Part shown: in pieces, positions 47,500 through 60,479 of the stretch
Layout: each line of letters begins with the position of its first letter
Position numbering within the stretch: the first letter of the stretch is position 1
Assembly (NCBI GenBank): GCA_032173965.1
Contig: CM063283.1
Location: 38,933,743-38,997,742 of the forward strand
Direction of reading: 5' to 3'
DNA length: 64,000 nucleotides
Source: Sitta carolinensis
Taxonomy: Eukaryota > Chordata > Aves > Passeriformes > Sittidae
Notes under the pieces: model-generated
The model's database searches: none
Seen by the model: the letters and a program-made list of their open reading frames with translations, nothing else
Told to the model about the DNA's origin: nothing
Program-made: the position numbers and the translations under genes

Positions 47500-47800
47500 G
47501 ATAGGAGCTCAACAAATCATGGCAGGAGTTCCTGATGAAATCTCAAATAGGTTTTATTATCACAAGCCCTTTTAGCTGCTGTTCTTGCGTGCAAGGTAAG
47601 AAGATTAATGCAGTGAATATGGGAAATGTTTGAAAGCTGTCAATCACAAATTCTGCCCAAAATTATATATTGGAGGGGTTGACAAAACTATGTATTCTGC
47701 TGACATTCTGGTAGAACTGTTGCTGTTACTCTCGTGTTCTGATCACAGTTCCACCGAACACTATTTGTACTGCTCCATGATGTAATTATAATTAAGATAG
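47500..47800. promoter_or_regulatory. candidate conserved noncoding element
   Basis: Complex sequence with the run catggcaggagttcctgatg, a tcaatcacaaa motif, and dense short motifs through gatcacagttccaccg to the tgatgtaattataattaag end. It looks like a vertebrate conserved noncoding element, but this is a judgement from texture only. Confidence 0.25.
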
Positions 47801-47914
47801 ACTTTGGGTCTTAAGATCCAGTGTGTATTTTCATTCAATTCCAATGGGTTGGTTTGATTATACAGTTTGGAAAACAAGCTTCAGGTGTAAATATTTCAGC
47901 TTGAACTACTTGTG

Positions 47915-47990
47915 TGCTTTGGAAACTGAGGCACAAAGAGAGCATGACCCTGAACGGTGACCACTCAGATAATGGGTAGAAAGGGTTAAA
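47915..47990 (+). mobile_element. possible MIR-like SINE remnant
   Basis: The phrase ggaaactgaggcacaaagag is the signature of the right half of MIR-type SINEs, and a weak match to the following ccaaggtcac-like part is seen at about 47955-47970 (ctgaacggtgaccactc). No box A/B promoter or tail remains. Confidence 0.45.
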
Positions 47991-47999
47991 CCTCCTCAT

Positions 48000-50185
48000 C
48001 ACTTGCTCACTCAGATTCCCCTTCAGTACCTTCTGAATAATAAAATCAAGGCTTCTCTTCCTTCTCAAGGCAGGAAACTTCTCTTTCCTATTTTTGCACA
48101 ACACATAGAAGGGCACCTATGTCTCAGAGATGCTATCTCAATATGTGTAATGAATTATAAGAAAGGCAAAGAAATTGGGGCAGCATACTCAAGCATGAAG
48201 AAAACTAAGCAGTATGTGTTATATCTAACATCATGTCCTTCCTCTAACTAAGTTACTCCAAAAGAATATGCACAGAATGACCTAAAAACTGCTGAAATAC
48301 TGGAACAAATAACAGTGTATAGTACTTTTCATCCATTAGGATCAGTACTGAAGAGTTTTAAGCAACTTCTTTTCAGTAGGTATTACCCCTGTCGTGAATA
48401 GATCCATTTGTGTAATAGTTTTTCTGTCTACAGGTTAAATATAGATGAACCAAAAGACTACAATATAAAAGACTATGACATACTAACTTATCTAAAATGA
48501 GGTTTCATTAAATACACAAAGAAAAAAAACCAACCAACTGAAATATATTAAGCTGACTAAAACACAAAAACCAAGAAGAAACTTATCTTTTCTTGTCATA
48601 CCCCATAATTGACAGACAATTCTTTCTTCACTAAATCTTAGAGAAAAAAAAGAGAATTTAAGTATGCAATTCATACCTTCATATTAATCCTCTGAGGTCA
48701 ACATGGTTAATTGCCCTTTTCTAATTTTCATTTCTACTAGAAAGTTTACTTCAAATATGGTTTGGAGTTGTTTTTGAAGGAGGGGGAAATCTGAATTTTG
48801 TCCATGGAGTTGAAATTTTATAGAGGCTTTAGTTATGTCAAAGGATGTCAATATTTTGTAGAGTGCAGAAGGAATACATGCTATTTATCTTTAGTACCAT
48901 ATTTTTATAACACATAGGAGAACGTGACTAAATACAGACCCAAAGGTTGAAACTATAAAAGTAAAGTGAGAAAGACAGCAAGGTTTGGATGATATGTGGA
49001 AAACAAGCAACTATTATACTAACAACAGCTAAACTGTTAACTTATAATGAGCTGTGAAAATTAAAAAGCTTTGAGAAAGATTATTCCAAAGAACCATCCG
49101 TGATCCAGTGAAGAACCTAAAATGTCATTTTGGCCCCTTCAACAGTGTTTTTTCATTGGATACAGTGAACTCACAACTTCACTCTCTCTCACACACACAA
49201 AAAAACCCCAAACCCAAGCGAACCAACTTGGAATAATTCCCCCACAAAGTCATAAGAACAATATCCTTCCTGTTTCAATGTGAAAATAGTTAATTATATA
49301 TTCAGTATTTAAGGATTCTTTTACATTAGTTGAATTCCTAAAACCATGTAACTTTCAGTGGAAGTAGCTAAAAGACTTAGGTAACATTGCATATAGAAAC
49401 TTTCTTCAGCTAATTATATTCCTAATATCACTTGGGTGAGGAGCAGAAGAAAGAAAAGAAGGTGAGGAAAAAGAAAGTCTTCCCCACAGTAGACCTGACT
49501 TTACTGGGAAAAAGTTTCAAAACTGTTTTTAAATCTGTATCTGCAGAAGTAGGTTCCTCTAGAGTTTCCAAACCTTTATGTTGAAATGGGTTGTTAGGCA
49601 GTGCCTGAATGTCATTATTCTGAAATAGCATTAGCAAAATCTTTTCCCTGCTACCCCAGACTAAACAACTTTCCTATATCAAAATTATCCTTTTCAATGG
49701 AAACTATGGATATTTTTACATACTTTTTTAGCACTTGATCGTATCTTGGTGTAATCAGCCTTGATGTAAATCTAGCCTACCTCTCAAAGGACAGTGTTTT
49801 ACTGAATAAAAAATTGCATAGACTCTGTTTTCCCATTCACAGTTTTAAAAATAATGGTAAAGAAAATTATACAGAACTGTGTGTTCAGGCATACTTCTAA
49901 TGAATCCAGGTGATTGATAGGATTTTCTGTAAACAAACAGCCACACAGAAGCTGTAAAATAGAAAGGAGGATTCATAGAATAGCATTATGCTAGTCCCAA
50001 GAAACTAATTCTAGTGATGTACTACAACAGCCTCTGTGTACATTCCTTTCACCCAAAACAAGAAAATATACTGCAGAGACCACTCAAAAGTTTAGTGCTA
50101 CCTTGCTGTGCTTTACCACAAATCAATGTAATAAGCATTTCTATTGCCAATATTAGGATCTCGTTGGCAGTTGTATAGATTTGCC
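48000..50185. other. AT-rich unique DNA, nothing identified
   Basis: A short CTCTCT/CACA stretch lies at 49182-49200. There is no gene. Confidence 0.5.
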
Positions 50186-50187
50186 AG

Positions 50188-50789
50188 GGTTGTGGTTTAA
50201 CTCCAACCAGAAACTCAGGTTCATGCAGCGATTCACTCACATCCCCTGGTGGGATGGGGGAGAGAGAACCAGAAGGGTAAAAGTTAGAAAACTTGTGGGT
50301 TGACATGAACAGAGTTTAATGGGGAAAGCAAAAGCAGAACATGCAAGCAAAGCAAAACAAGGAATTTATTCACCACTTCCCATGGGCAGGCAGGTGTTCA
50401 GCCATCTAGAGGAAAGCAGGGCTCTATCATGTGCAGTAATGACTTGGGAATAAAAAGTGCCATCCCTCCCTTTGCAACCTTCCTCTTCCTCCCCCTGCTT
50501 AAGATGCTGAACATGACTCCATGTAGTCTGGAATATTCCTTTGGTCTTTTGGGGTCTGTTTGTCTCTTCTGGCTGTGTCCCCTGTTAGCTTCTTCTGCAT
50601 CCCCTGCCTACTTGCTGGTTGTGTGGAGTAAGGAGCAGAAAAGGCATTAGTTCTGTGTAAGCACTGCTCAGCAATACCTAAAATATCCCTCTGTCATCAA
50701 CTCTGTTTTCAGCACAAATCCAAAACGTAGTCCCATACCAGGTACTCTGAAGAAAATTAACTCTATCCCAGCCAAAGCTAGTACGTACA
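50188..50789 (-). mobile_element. solo ERVL LTR, near complete, minus strand
   Basis: The left edge reads gttgtggtttaactccaacc and the right edge ttaactctatcccagcc; in minus-strand reading the latter is GGCTGGGATAGAGTTAA. From memory these are the terminal sequences of an ERVL LTR family that is abundant in Neoaves. In between are tggtgggatgggggagag, an inverted polyadenylation signal (tttatt at about 50366) and a CT-rich block. Length is about 600 bp with no retroviral internal sequence, so it is a solo LTR. Minus 50049-50306 and plus 50429-50650 frames are incidental. Confidence 0.85.
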
Positions 50790-50794
50790 GTTTG

Positions 50795-52330
50795 CAAAAG
50801 AGATGGACAACCAGTTTTTCTTACTTCATGAGGGGTTAATATGGCAGATTTATTTCTTCATCTAAAATTTCTAATCCTAGTGGAACTTTTATACAGCAAC
50901 ATAATAAAGCAATACATGATTGCATTTTCTTCATGAGAACAATGTCCTTCACTCTCCTCTATTATTCTTTCTCAGAATATTACTTTTCTTCTCTCTTCCT
51001 TTCCATCCACCAGACATTACTGAAAATTTTTGAGCTTTAGAAAATGGCCACATTCTAATTTCAAAAATTATCAAAAAAGGAATAGACACAGCCCTTGCAA
51101 AAAGCTTCAGAATATATGTAATTTTTGTAAATCTCCATTATGTATGCAATTTGATTAGAATGCACATGCTGGTCTTAAGCACATCTATAACACCACAACA
51201 ATTATGTGGGTTTTAGTATTATAGTGTAATAACATATGTTTTTAAATTGGTTAGACATTTTAACTATCACTCTCTGCTCTTCTCTAACAGCACTTGTGGA
51301 GATGTGTGATTGACACAACCAGTAGTGACATATGACAGCAGGGAATGTGGGCCTGGAGGAGTGGGGGAACAAATAACAACTACTTGTCAAAATTACATGA
51401 TCAAAGTAGCCAGAGATTTCAGCGGCTTCTGTTAAAAGAAAATAAACAGAAAAGAAAAAAATGTACAGATACACAGAGGTCTGTAGTTAGAATTTGCGTA
51501 TGCAAAAATGCAACAAACAGAAAATTTGGTTTTAATGTCTTGTTCCTCTACAGTCCTATGTGGTAGAAAAAACTCCTTATGAGGTGCATAACTATGTACT
51601 TTATGCAATTATGAAACTGAACATCTTAACTATTAATGAGCCCCTATTCCTCCACATCTGTGAAACACCTGTCTCCTTTTATGTTATCAGTGACTAATAC
51701 AGAGAAACCAAGTAAATCCTTCAGATAAAGTTATTTGGTCAATATCATATAAAACACCATTAAAGTGTTTTGGATTTTATTCATAGGAATAAAACACTAT
51801 GTTTCTAAGATGGATTTAAAAAAATTTAAAACACTAGACAGTTTTTAAGGCTTGACAACATGTCAGATTAGAAAGCACAGAGGCTATAAGGACTTCTTAA
51901 TGGATATAATTACACAAACAAGTAACAAGTATAGTTCAAGAATTCCCCAGCAGTGGCCATGTAACAAATAATGCTAATTACATATTAATAGGTTTTAATA
52001 ATTAAAATTGACTTCTAGCATCAATTGACCTTGAATGTAATACAGTTTACAGAGATTCTTATTCTCTGTATCACACTAGGTTTTCTTACTTTCAATTGAA
52101 AGTCTTCAAGGATGAAGAGGATGCACCCAAAGATACTACAATAATTAATTGCAGTGTGCATTCAGTTTACAAGTAGTGGCCCTTGATCTGCTTTCATATT
52201 TTATGGAAATCTTTAATAAATTACATCCTTTCTTCAGGTGATTTTAAAAGGTGCATTAGATTACTTCCTGACCTCTCTTTAATAAGATGAATAAGATTCA
52301 GTGTCTACAACAAAGATGCTATTTATAGAG
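50795..52330. other. AT-rich unique DNA, nothing identified
   Basis: No gene or repeat is recognised. Confidence 0.45.
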
Positions 52331-52334
52331 GTTA

Positions 52335-52615
52335 TTTATAAGAGCGTGTGGGGACAGGACAGGGGACAATGGGAAACTGAAAGAGGACAGTTTTAGATTA
52401 GAGATTAGGAAGACATTCTGTGAAGGTGATAAGGCACTGGAACAGGCTGCCCAGAGAAGCTGTGGATGCTCCATCCCTGGAAGTGTCCAAGGCCATGCTG
52501 GATGGAGCTCTGAATAACTCTGGTCTAGTGAAAAGTGTCTCTGCCCACAGCTGAGAGCTTGGAATTAGATAATCTTAAAGATCTTTTCAATCCCAAGCCT
52601 TCTCTGATTCAATGA
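52335..52615 (+). mobile_element. CR1 LINE 3' fragment
   Basis: The plus strand reads CR1 3' sequence: ggacaggacaggggacaatgg, tgaaggtgataaggcactgg, ggctgcccagagaagctgtgg, tccatccctggaagtgtcc and finally the diverged terminus tctgattcaatgattct. It is 5'-truncated. Confidence 0.92.
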
Positions 52616-52619
52616 TTCT

Positions 52620-53740
52620 CAAATCCCTGTGTAAGACACGTTTTTCAGTTTCTGAAAAACCCTGAAACCTCCCCTACAAAGTGGAGGGGCTTAACTTATG
52701 CCTACTGTTTTCAATGCTTGTACATGTAGTGGCAGTCTGGCATACTTTTACATCTGAGATAAATAGGGTCTGTAAATGTCCAGTACACCTGATCATTTTA
52801 AGACTCATGTTTTGCTATAAATGTTTCTAATAGAAATCTGCTTAGATTTATTTGAAGTTAGTAAAATCAGTCTTGAAATACATATATCTCGGTTCAGACA
52901 ACATCTGCTAAAAATTGATGACCAACAACTTGCTAAAAATTCTTGACTGGGCTTTTATCTGTATAAACAGCAAAACTGTTACTACTATGACTCTGCAGTC
53001 TTAGCAAATTGTAAGGACTTAAAGAGCACAGTGGCCTGTCTCAAACATTGCCAAGGCCACAGAAGGAACTTTGCTAATTCCAGGCCTGGCAAGGTGAGGA
53101 TGAAAAACCTACTTGAAAATTCTCATTGCATTTAAATACCACAGCAGCATCAAGGTTAGTCAGAAGTATACAACTTGGGGCAACAGTTTTTCAGTGTACT
53201 TTTGGGGTTAATTCATGTCTAGATTTCACTTATTTTCCTTTTGGGTTTATGGTTTTGGGGTTATTTTTGTTTTGTGTTTTTTTGGGGGGAGCTTTTTTTT
53301 TTTTGGTTTTGTTTGCTTTTTTCTTTTTGTTTTTGAGGTTTTTTTTTGTTTTCTACTTTTTTCTTTTGACACAGCAAAGGATAATCCATCCACTTCCCGA
53401 AAGATTTTGAGAAGTAGAACAGTAATAGCCCAAAACTATTCATGACCTTCCTTTAAACTAATATAACGGTAACAAGAAAGCAATTGCATGTCAAGCAAAC
53501 TCTATTTCAAATTACACAAAGTATGGATAGTCAAAATGGCTTAATAATTTCTAGTTTCTAATTTCTTATATTAAGCTTAACTGTATTGGCAAAATATTCA
53601 TATCAAAACACTTATGCTAATGAAAAAATTAGTTCCAAGCCTTTAATTTTTATAGCATAACTGCTAAATGACAAAAAACGTGGAATTCACACATAAGTCA
53701 GTTAAAGCATGAAGGATTCCGTGTTCTTAAATTAGAGAAA
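52620..53740. other. unique DNA with a T-rich tract
   Basis: There is no gene. A T/G-rich low-complexity tract lies at 53264-53369, which produces Phe-rich frames on the plus strand and Lys-rich ones on the minus strand. Confidence 0.5.
53264..53369. repeat. T-rich low-complexity tract
   Basis: T runs broken by short G runs over about 100 bp. Confidence 0.85.
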
Positions 53741-53744
53741 GATA

Positions 53745-53802
53745 GCAATAATACCTTTCATTTTTATAACATCTTTCATCTTGGAGCATCAAGAGGTGTA
53801 AT
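53745..53802 (+). mobile_element. possible ancient MIR-like SINE fragment
   Basis: The phrase aataatacctttcatttttat followed by catctttcatcttgg resembles the tail half of ancient sauropsid MIR-like SINEs (which read aataatacctttcatttata and so on). It is too short to be sure. Confidence 0.35.
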
Positions 53803-53841
53803 AAATATTACTGATTCATTCAAAATATTACTGATTCCTTC
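53803..53841. repeat. 20-bp tandem duplication
   Basis: Two copies of aaatattactgattc(a/c)ttc follow with a period of 20 bp (53803 and 53823), differing at one base. Confidence 0.85.
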
Positions 53842-54359
53842 ATGCAGTAAACTTGCAGATAAGAAGTCATTATATTCACATTAAAGGTATCAAAAATCTT
53901 GAGATGAAGGCAAATCCAATAAGTAAATGAGGTTCCTCCAGTTTTGTTAGAGTAGTTCTTACATCAGAAACCCGAAAAAAGTTCTCTAAAGTGTTATTGA
54001 TGTGACTAAGACCATGCCATATGTAAGTCTGAGAACAGACTTTAATTGCAGGTTTAATTTTCAACAGTCATATGAAAAATGATTGCTTTATACACAGGGA
54101 AGAAATAGCTACAAACATAAAGCTAGTTAAATATTAAGTCCCAGGAAATAGTGAAATTTATTTGACTACAAAAAACATTTATGATATATTGCAGATATTT
54201 AAATCTGAATAGTTTCCATTTAAAAGGTGACATAACCCTACACTTGCATTGGGCTTTCCATGTATTATTCATATTTTTCATCCATTTCCATTTGCAAGCA
54301 CACTGTTAGAAACTTTCACATAATTACACGCAGCAGAACAATATCAAATTCACTTGCAA

Positions 54360-54560
54360 CTCTTAAATGTCATCAGTGATCCTTTTGGAAGGAACAAAAG
54401 GGTTATTTGTATAAAGGGTAGTATCTCCCTCGATGCTGTTTTATGACACGTCATGACCTAACTGAAAACCATAATTATCTTTATGGAATAACTGTAATCT
54501 TTTGATTAAGAGGCTTTCATGAGTTAAAACTGTCTGAAGTTTGGACTCACGTTTGTATCT
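54360..54560. promoter_or_regulatory. candidate conserved noncoding element
   Basis: Motif-dense and non-repetitive, with cgatgctgttttatgacacg, a gtcatgacctaac stretch and a cttttgattaagaggctttc stretch. It was selected on texture alone. Confidence 0.2.
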
Positions 54561-57525
54561 CTTTTTCAGAAAAATAAATTATTGATAATTCTACTGAGTC
54601 CAAAGCATCAAAATTAGTTTAAATTCTGTATGCTAGATATCAGAATAGAAATAATCTTTCTTGAAATGTTTAAATGGCCATCTTTTAATGTTTTTCTTTG
54701 AAAAGAAAGAAAAATATTGCAAGAAAAGGAGTTGTCTATTATCACTATTATTAAATTCAATACAGAAATTACTTGACCTCACAAATTAAAGTATGAATGT
54801 TTATCATCAGATCCAAAGAATGGGTTACATATTGTTTTGTTGATTGGTGATGCTATATGCCAAGAGGGTTTCTGGTTTTGCTTTGGCTTGATTTTTTTGT
54901 CAGGAAAAGGTCATTAACAAACGCAGTCAGTGCATTCTGTACTTCATCTCTTGGCACGCAAACTCACTAGCTGAAGTGAAAAAAAGCTAATGATTCTAGA
55001 AATCTTGAATTACTGTCATTGCACACTCTTCTCATTTTCCTAGAAATGGGAACTTAATCAAAGCTCTAATGACAAGTTCCAGACATGGCAATAAAAGCAG
55101 TCTGAGTATAGTGGAGATTTGTTGTCTTCAAACAAAAAATTTCAAATCCATTCCACAATTTTTTAAATTTTTCAATTTTTTTTTCCCAAAAACTTTTCTC
55201 CTATTAATCCCCTGCTGTAATCAGGGAAATATGCAGAGCCAGCTGTTAAGGAACAATGTAGGCATCTATTAATTTTATTCTTTCTTCTGTGGCATCACTC
55301 GGAATTCTTCCAGTATGCTGTGAAAATCTTATACTCAGTTTCTGTATTCACAAAATACAAACAGCAGACATGAAGAGAAACAAACAGTTTCTTATACATA
55401 GAATAAAAAAAATAATTAAATTAAACAAAACATAAATAGTAATATATTGCATCACTTTTTGCCAATTTGTTATTTCAGATTGAAGAAATTGTGCGTGGAA
55501 TCAAGTCCCGGAATACTAAAGAACAATCTTCTTGCAAAAAAACCATCCTTTTCTGTATTTCTTCTCAACTAGATGTTAATCTTTTTTCAGCATTTTGGGG
55601 AGCTGAGTTAATCTGAAGAAGTTCAGTGGCATATAAGTCCTCTTCCTAACTTGCTACAATTTTGTCTTCTGATCTTAAAAGTAGTGGTGTTTTATTTAGT
55701 TAAAACATATGCCAAGGCATTAGCAATATACAGGTAGAACTGACCCATGCAACTGCACACACCCACACAAATTTCTCCCAAGGAACAACATTCAGAGTCT
55801 GTAGTGCTTCTGTCCTGTGATACAAGCACCAGAGACCTCAAATTTCTCTTTTACCCCAGTGGTCTGTATCTTGTTTTCACGGAAATATAATCCTTTCTTT
55901 TCTGCTTCATAGTAAAGTCTAGATATTTTTGGTGATTTAGTTTCCTAACATGCAGGAGTTAGAAGAAAATTCACGTGTTTTGAATTTTGGTATTTAAGAT
56001 TAAAGGATAAAATATACCAGACCCAAATTAAAGTGAAGAATTTTTAACATGTTTGTAACTATTGTTTTCATGCTGGTTTATTGGTACTGGCTTTTCTTAA
56101 TTTTTCTGACTTGACTGAGAGAGCTGAAAAATTACAAAACATAGAGTAATAATTAAAATAGTAAAAAAATAGACTATTCTCATAAATTATTTTCCTCATT
56201 TTTATGTCTACTTTAGTCTGATGGCATCTATTTCCTAATTAGATGTATAATTCTGAGAACTGAATGCAAGGGACAAATACTCATATTTTAAGGTCCAAAT
56301 TTCATATACCTTAATGCAGGCTTAAAACTTGCTTTCAGAAACATTCTGCCAATAAGCTTATTCAATGAAATATTTACAGACATCTAGCACAAAGGAGATG
56401 CAAACTCAGCTTAAGCATACTTCCATCTCTTATTTAAGCAAGTACATAAAGACAGTTTTCAAGGTATTAGCAAGCTGTACAAGTCATTGACCTATATAAC
56501 TCACAGAATGGTACCAGAGCAGACTTCTGTCAGTGGCAGATAGACTTGTTAAATAGTCCATCACATTCTCAGCCAGTATATCAGTCTCAGTGTACAGTAG
56601 GAGTATCTGACAACAACAACCCTGTCATGCTAATTGCTAGACCAAATTTTATGTTAGCTTTATGTGGAGATAAATTATTCAGAGCAAGTAACTTGGATCA
56701 CCATGAGCTGGCAGTTTAGAGCGCTTTAGGGAAGATATTTACTGAAATTAATTTATGCTTTAAGAATAGAACGGTCAATCAGAAAAAATGTGCACAACAT
56801 AAGCTGTCTTAAAATATTCATTTTTATTTTTGGGTAAAGCTTATGCATCAATTTTCATTTTATATTTGTGTGTGAGAAAGGAGTCATGCAGAATCTGCTT
56901 CTAATATGCTCCCTAAAGGAATATAATTTAAAAAGACAATGTTGATATTTCATTTAGGCAATTTTCTACTTATCTTTTTACACCACGTAGCTAGCTTAAC
57001 AGTTAGATTGCCATAGGATATTTTTTATATTGCTGGGACTCTGATATGTCAATATATGAAATCTAAATAATTAATTGATTATAGAAAGCAGACAATACTT
57101 TCTTCTAGACATGTTCAAGTACTTGAATGAGAGAATATAATTATTGATAATGCAAGAAGACCAACTGTAATAAATTGCAACCCAAATATTCTGATTTATA
57201 GAAAATACTCCCTATTATTTAAACATTTGTAGTAATAAACTAAGAGAGTTTTTAACCTAAATATTAAAACAGATTTTCATAAAATATGATTTTTATATAA
57301 AGCTCTGTTAGATTTTCTGTAGTTCACATTATCCACTGCATCACTTGTAACAGTTAGCTTTCACATTCTGTGAAATGTGTTTCACCACATTGTATTCTGC
57401 CTTGGAAGACACTTCCCATGGTTCACCTCAACCCTCAAAATTCAAGCACTCAGTCTGACTTGTAACATCCCCTCCTCGGGAACATCTGATGGAACAAAGA
57501 GATAAAGACTTCTCTGAAGTAAGCA

Positions 57526-57541
57526 CAGTGTGATCACACTG
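57526..57541. other. perfect 16-bp palindrome
   Basis: CAGTGTGATCACACTG is its own reverse complement. It resembles paired T-box-type half sites (GTGTGA / TCACAC) arranged head to head; the functional reading is inference. Confidence 0.6.
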
Positions 57542-59754
57542 CCATTAAGAATACAAAAGATGGACATTGTTAATCTGGATATCATATCTGAGAGCTTCCT
57601 GTTGGAAACATTGTGAAGGTTTCTTGTTTTCTCCTTTAGAAAATTATCTTCCCATAGATGGATTCTTGATACTGAAGGACATCACTTTACATTCTATTTC
57701 CCTCACCATAAAGATTTAATTCATCTTCCTGTTGCACTCTTTTCAAGTAGCACATTTTTGGCTCCAACTTTTCTCTCTGAGGGAGCCTTAGTAAGTGAAC
57801 TGCTAGATTTTTATATAATTTTACTGTAAGAAAGAAATATAACACAGCCTCCTTACAAGATTTAAGGAATGCACTTTTTCCATCCACTTCTCTCTGATGT
57901 ACCTGACTAATATTTCAATTGTATACCTTAATTATTACCTCCCTGGTTTCAGCCTGCTTGGCTCTGAAAAAACTTTCTAAATGCACATTGTTAGAAACAT
58001 TAATATAATTTTGAAGAAACAGTTAATGAGAAGGTTTGGTTTTCTTTTTTATCATTTATAGTTGACATTGTTCTGCAACTGTCATCTGATGGCCATAAAT
58101 GCAGTAATCAGAATGTGATCCAGAAAAACCCTTCCTAATTCTGTAGGTACTTGGCAAACAGGAAGAGATACAAAATGTGTTCCATGCCCAGGGTTGTGCA
58201 CCTTGTTATGACCAGAATTACAAAGGCTCTCTCTGCTTATGACTACTTTACACAAAGTAGTTTGTGGTCTATGTCTTGACAAGTGTTTGACAGTTTTAGT
58301 ACAGTTAACTTGTTCTAGAAGAGCTAATTATGCTCAGAGCACCAGTCACATAATTTTTTCTTTAAAATCTCTGGTGGGAAAACACCAGGTAATATATAGT
58401 GATAGTGATAGGTATGCAGTTAATTTTTGTGCTCAATTTTGCATAACAGATTAGTGATTAGAATTTATGTTCAAAGTGAAAAACCATAGGTTTTGTGTCT
58501 CTAAATAATTCCCTGGATTCAATTTTTTTTTTTTCCCAAGAAAAGAATTTAATCATCCATTTGGGAAAGAAGGAATGTATGTTCTTCATTTTTACTAAAT
58601 CTGTAGAATCACACAGATATGAAATCTTTCAGAATCATAGGGAAGATATAAGAGGGGTCAAGACATAGTAATCATATAACTGAACTCCTAATTTGGGAAT
58701 AAGAAGGTCATTAGATCTGTTTTCTGCTTATGTGTTTCCCATTTCTTAACATACAGATAGAAAGTCATTCTCTTTGATGAATGGTCCCATCACCATGTGA
58801 AGAATCTAGAAATTTCTTCTCTCTCTCATCCCATAAATCTTCAATTCTTAGCTGTAGTGTCAAAGCTCTGTCAGAAGATCTGGGGAGAAATCTCCCTCCC
58901 TTTCCACTGGTTAAGTCACTCTCCTGGGAAATACAGGTTTGAACTGCCTCAGGCTGAGGAAGCCACAGAAATGAGATCTGTTACGTCTTGAATGTGTGCT
59001 CTAGGCTATCATATGAAAGGTGGACAAGTCTAACACTTCCAGACACATTTAAAAGGAGACAGAAGGGGTAAAAAACTAGTTTTCCAAAGAAAGAATGTCA
59101 GCCTAAAAAGAGAAAATTTCACTCTGTTAATTGTCATCTTAAACAATAAGTGGATTTTGGGCAGTGAAGGAAACAACTGAGTTCCTTCTGATGTTTTTAT
59201 TGGGTAATTTATGTGTTTTTTTGCTTTCTGTGTTGGATAATGGAATTAATGTTTCCTAGTGTTGAATTTTTTCCCTAAAATGTACATGTAACTTTAACAG
59301 TTGATGAGAAATTACAAATTTTATTTTAGGAGATAAATGGTTGCATACAGTTATGGCCATCTCCCATTTCCCTAGCCTGGTTCTGAGGCTAGTTTTTTAC
59401 TTCCATGTGCGTTTTCTCATAAGTCTGAAGAATTCATAATACAGCTCTATGTCCACACTCAGTACTGATCCACAAGAACAGCTAACTAGCACCTCTGTAT
59501 AGAAATATTTAATTGGTTGCTATACAAACAGAAATTGTATCAAATATAGTATTTATAAAAAATATACAATACATAGTAGTTAGAAATGCCCTATCTCTGG
59601 GATTCTTATTATTTTAAATCAGAAGATCTCTGGGCTGATGGCAAACAACTGATTAATAGCTCAGTAGACTTCAAAAAGATTTGGAAACAGGGCTACAGTC
59701 TAATTACTTGCCCTAATTTACCCTACAGTCTAATTATTTGGTGTTTTCATAGAG

Positions 59755-60475
59755 TTATAGAATCATGGAATGCTAAGGATTGGAAGGGACATTAAAGACC
59801 ATCTAATCTCAGCCCCCCTACCATGGGCAGAGATATCTCCACTAGACCAGAGTACTCAATACCTCATCCAACCTTGCCCTGAGCACTGGCAGGCTTGGGA
59901 CATCCACAGCCTCTCTGGGCAATCTGTTCCAGTGACTCTCTATCTTCACAGTAAAGAATTCCTTCCTAATATCTAACCTAAATGTCCCCTATTTCAGTTT
60001 TAATCCATTTTTTCCTTTTCTTATCATTACAGTTCCTCATAAAGAGTCCCTCTTTTCTTCCTTGTAGGTTCCCCTCAGATACTGAAGTGTTGATATGAGG
60101 TCTCCATACAACCTTCTCAAGACTGAATACCTACAGTTTCCTCAGCCTATCTTCACAGAGGAAGTGACTCAACCCTCTAAAAAACTTCTGTCCATCATCT
60201 GACCCACTCCAACCATTCCATGTCCTTCCTATGTTGGGAGCAGGAAGAACTGTACACAGTGTTCCAGGTGGGGTGTAACCAAAGCAGAGTAGAGAGGGAG
60301 AATCACCTCCTTCCACCTGCAGGCCACTCTCTTTATGATGCAGCAAAGGATTCAGTTGGCTCTGTGGGTTGTGAGCACACACTGCTGGCTCTTTTTCATA
60401 TTTTCTACCATTACCCCCATGTCTTTTTCCACAGGGCTGCTCTCAACCAATTCTCCTCCCAGCCTGTTCCTATGT
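59755..60475 (-). mobile_element. CR1 LINE 3' fragment, about 720 bp
   Basis: The plus strand runs from the CR1 3' terminus (tagaatcatggaatgctaag) through actagaccagagtactc, ggacatccacagcctctctgg, ttccttcctaatatctaacc, ggaggtct-type sequence and gttccaggtggggtg, to caattctcctcccagcctgt. It is the longest uninterrupted CR1 3' segment in the window, truncated at its 5' side near 60475. Confidence 0.93.
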
Positions 60476-60479
60476 AAAG

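Larger units (their letters stand above)
53845..59750. other. AT-rich unique DNA, no gene seen
   Basis: No repeat family or gene is recognised in 5.9 kb. A candidate conserved block at 54360-54560 and a palindrome at 57526-57541 are listed separately. Confidence 0.5.

Noticed and set aside
53126..53410. Hydrophobic 94-codon frame that could look like a membrane protein
   Set aside because: Phe/Leu-rich translation of a T-rich low-complexity tract.
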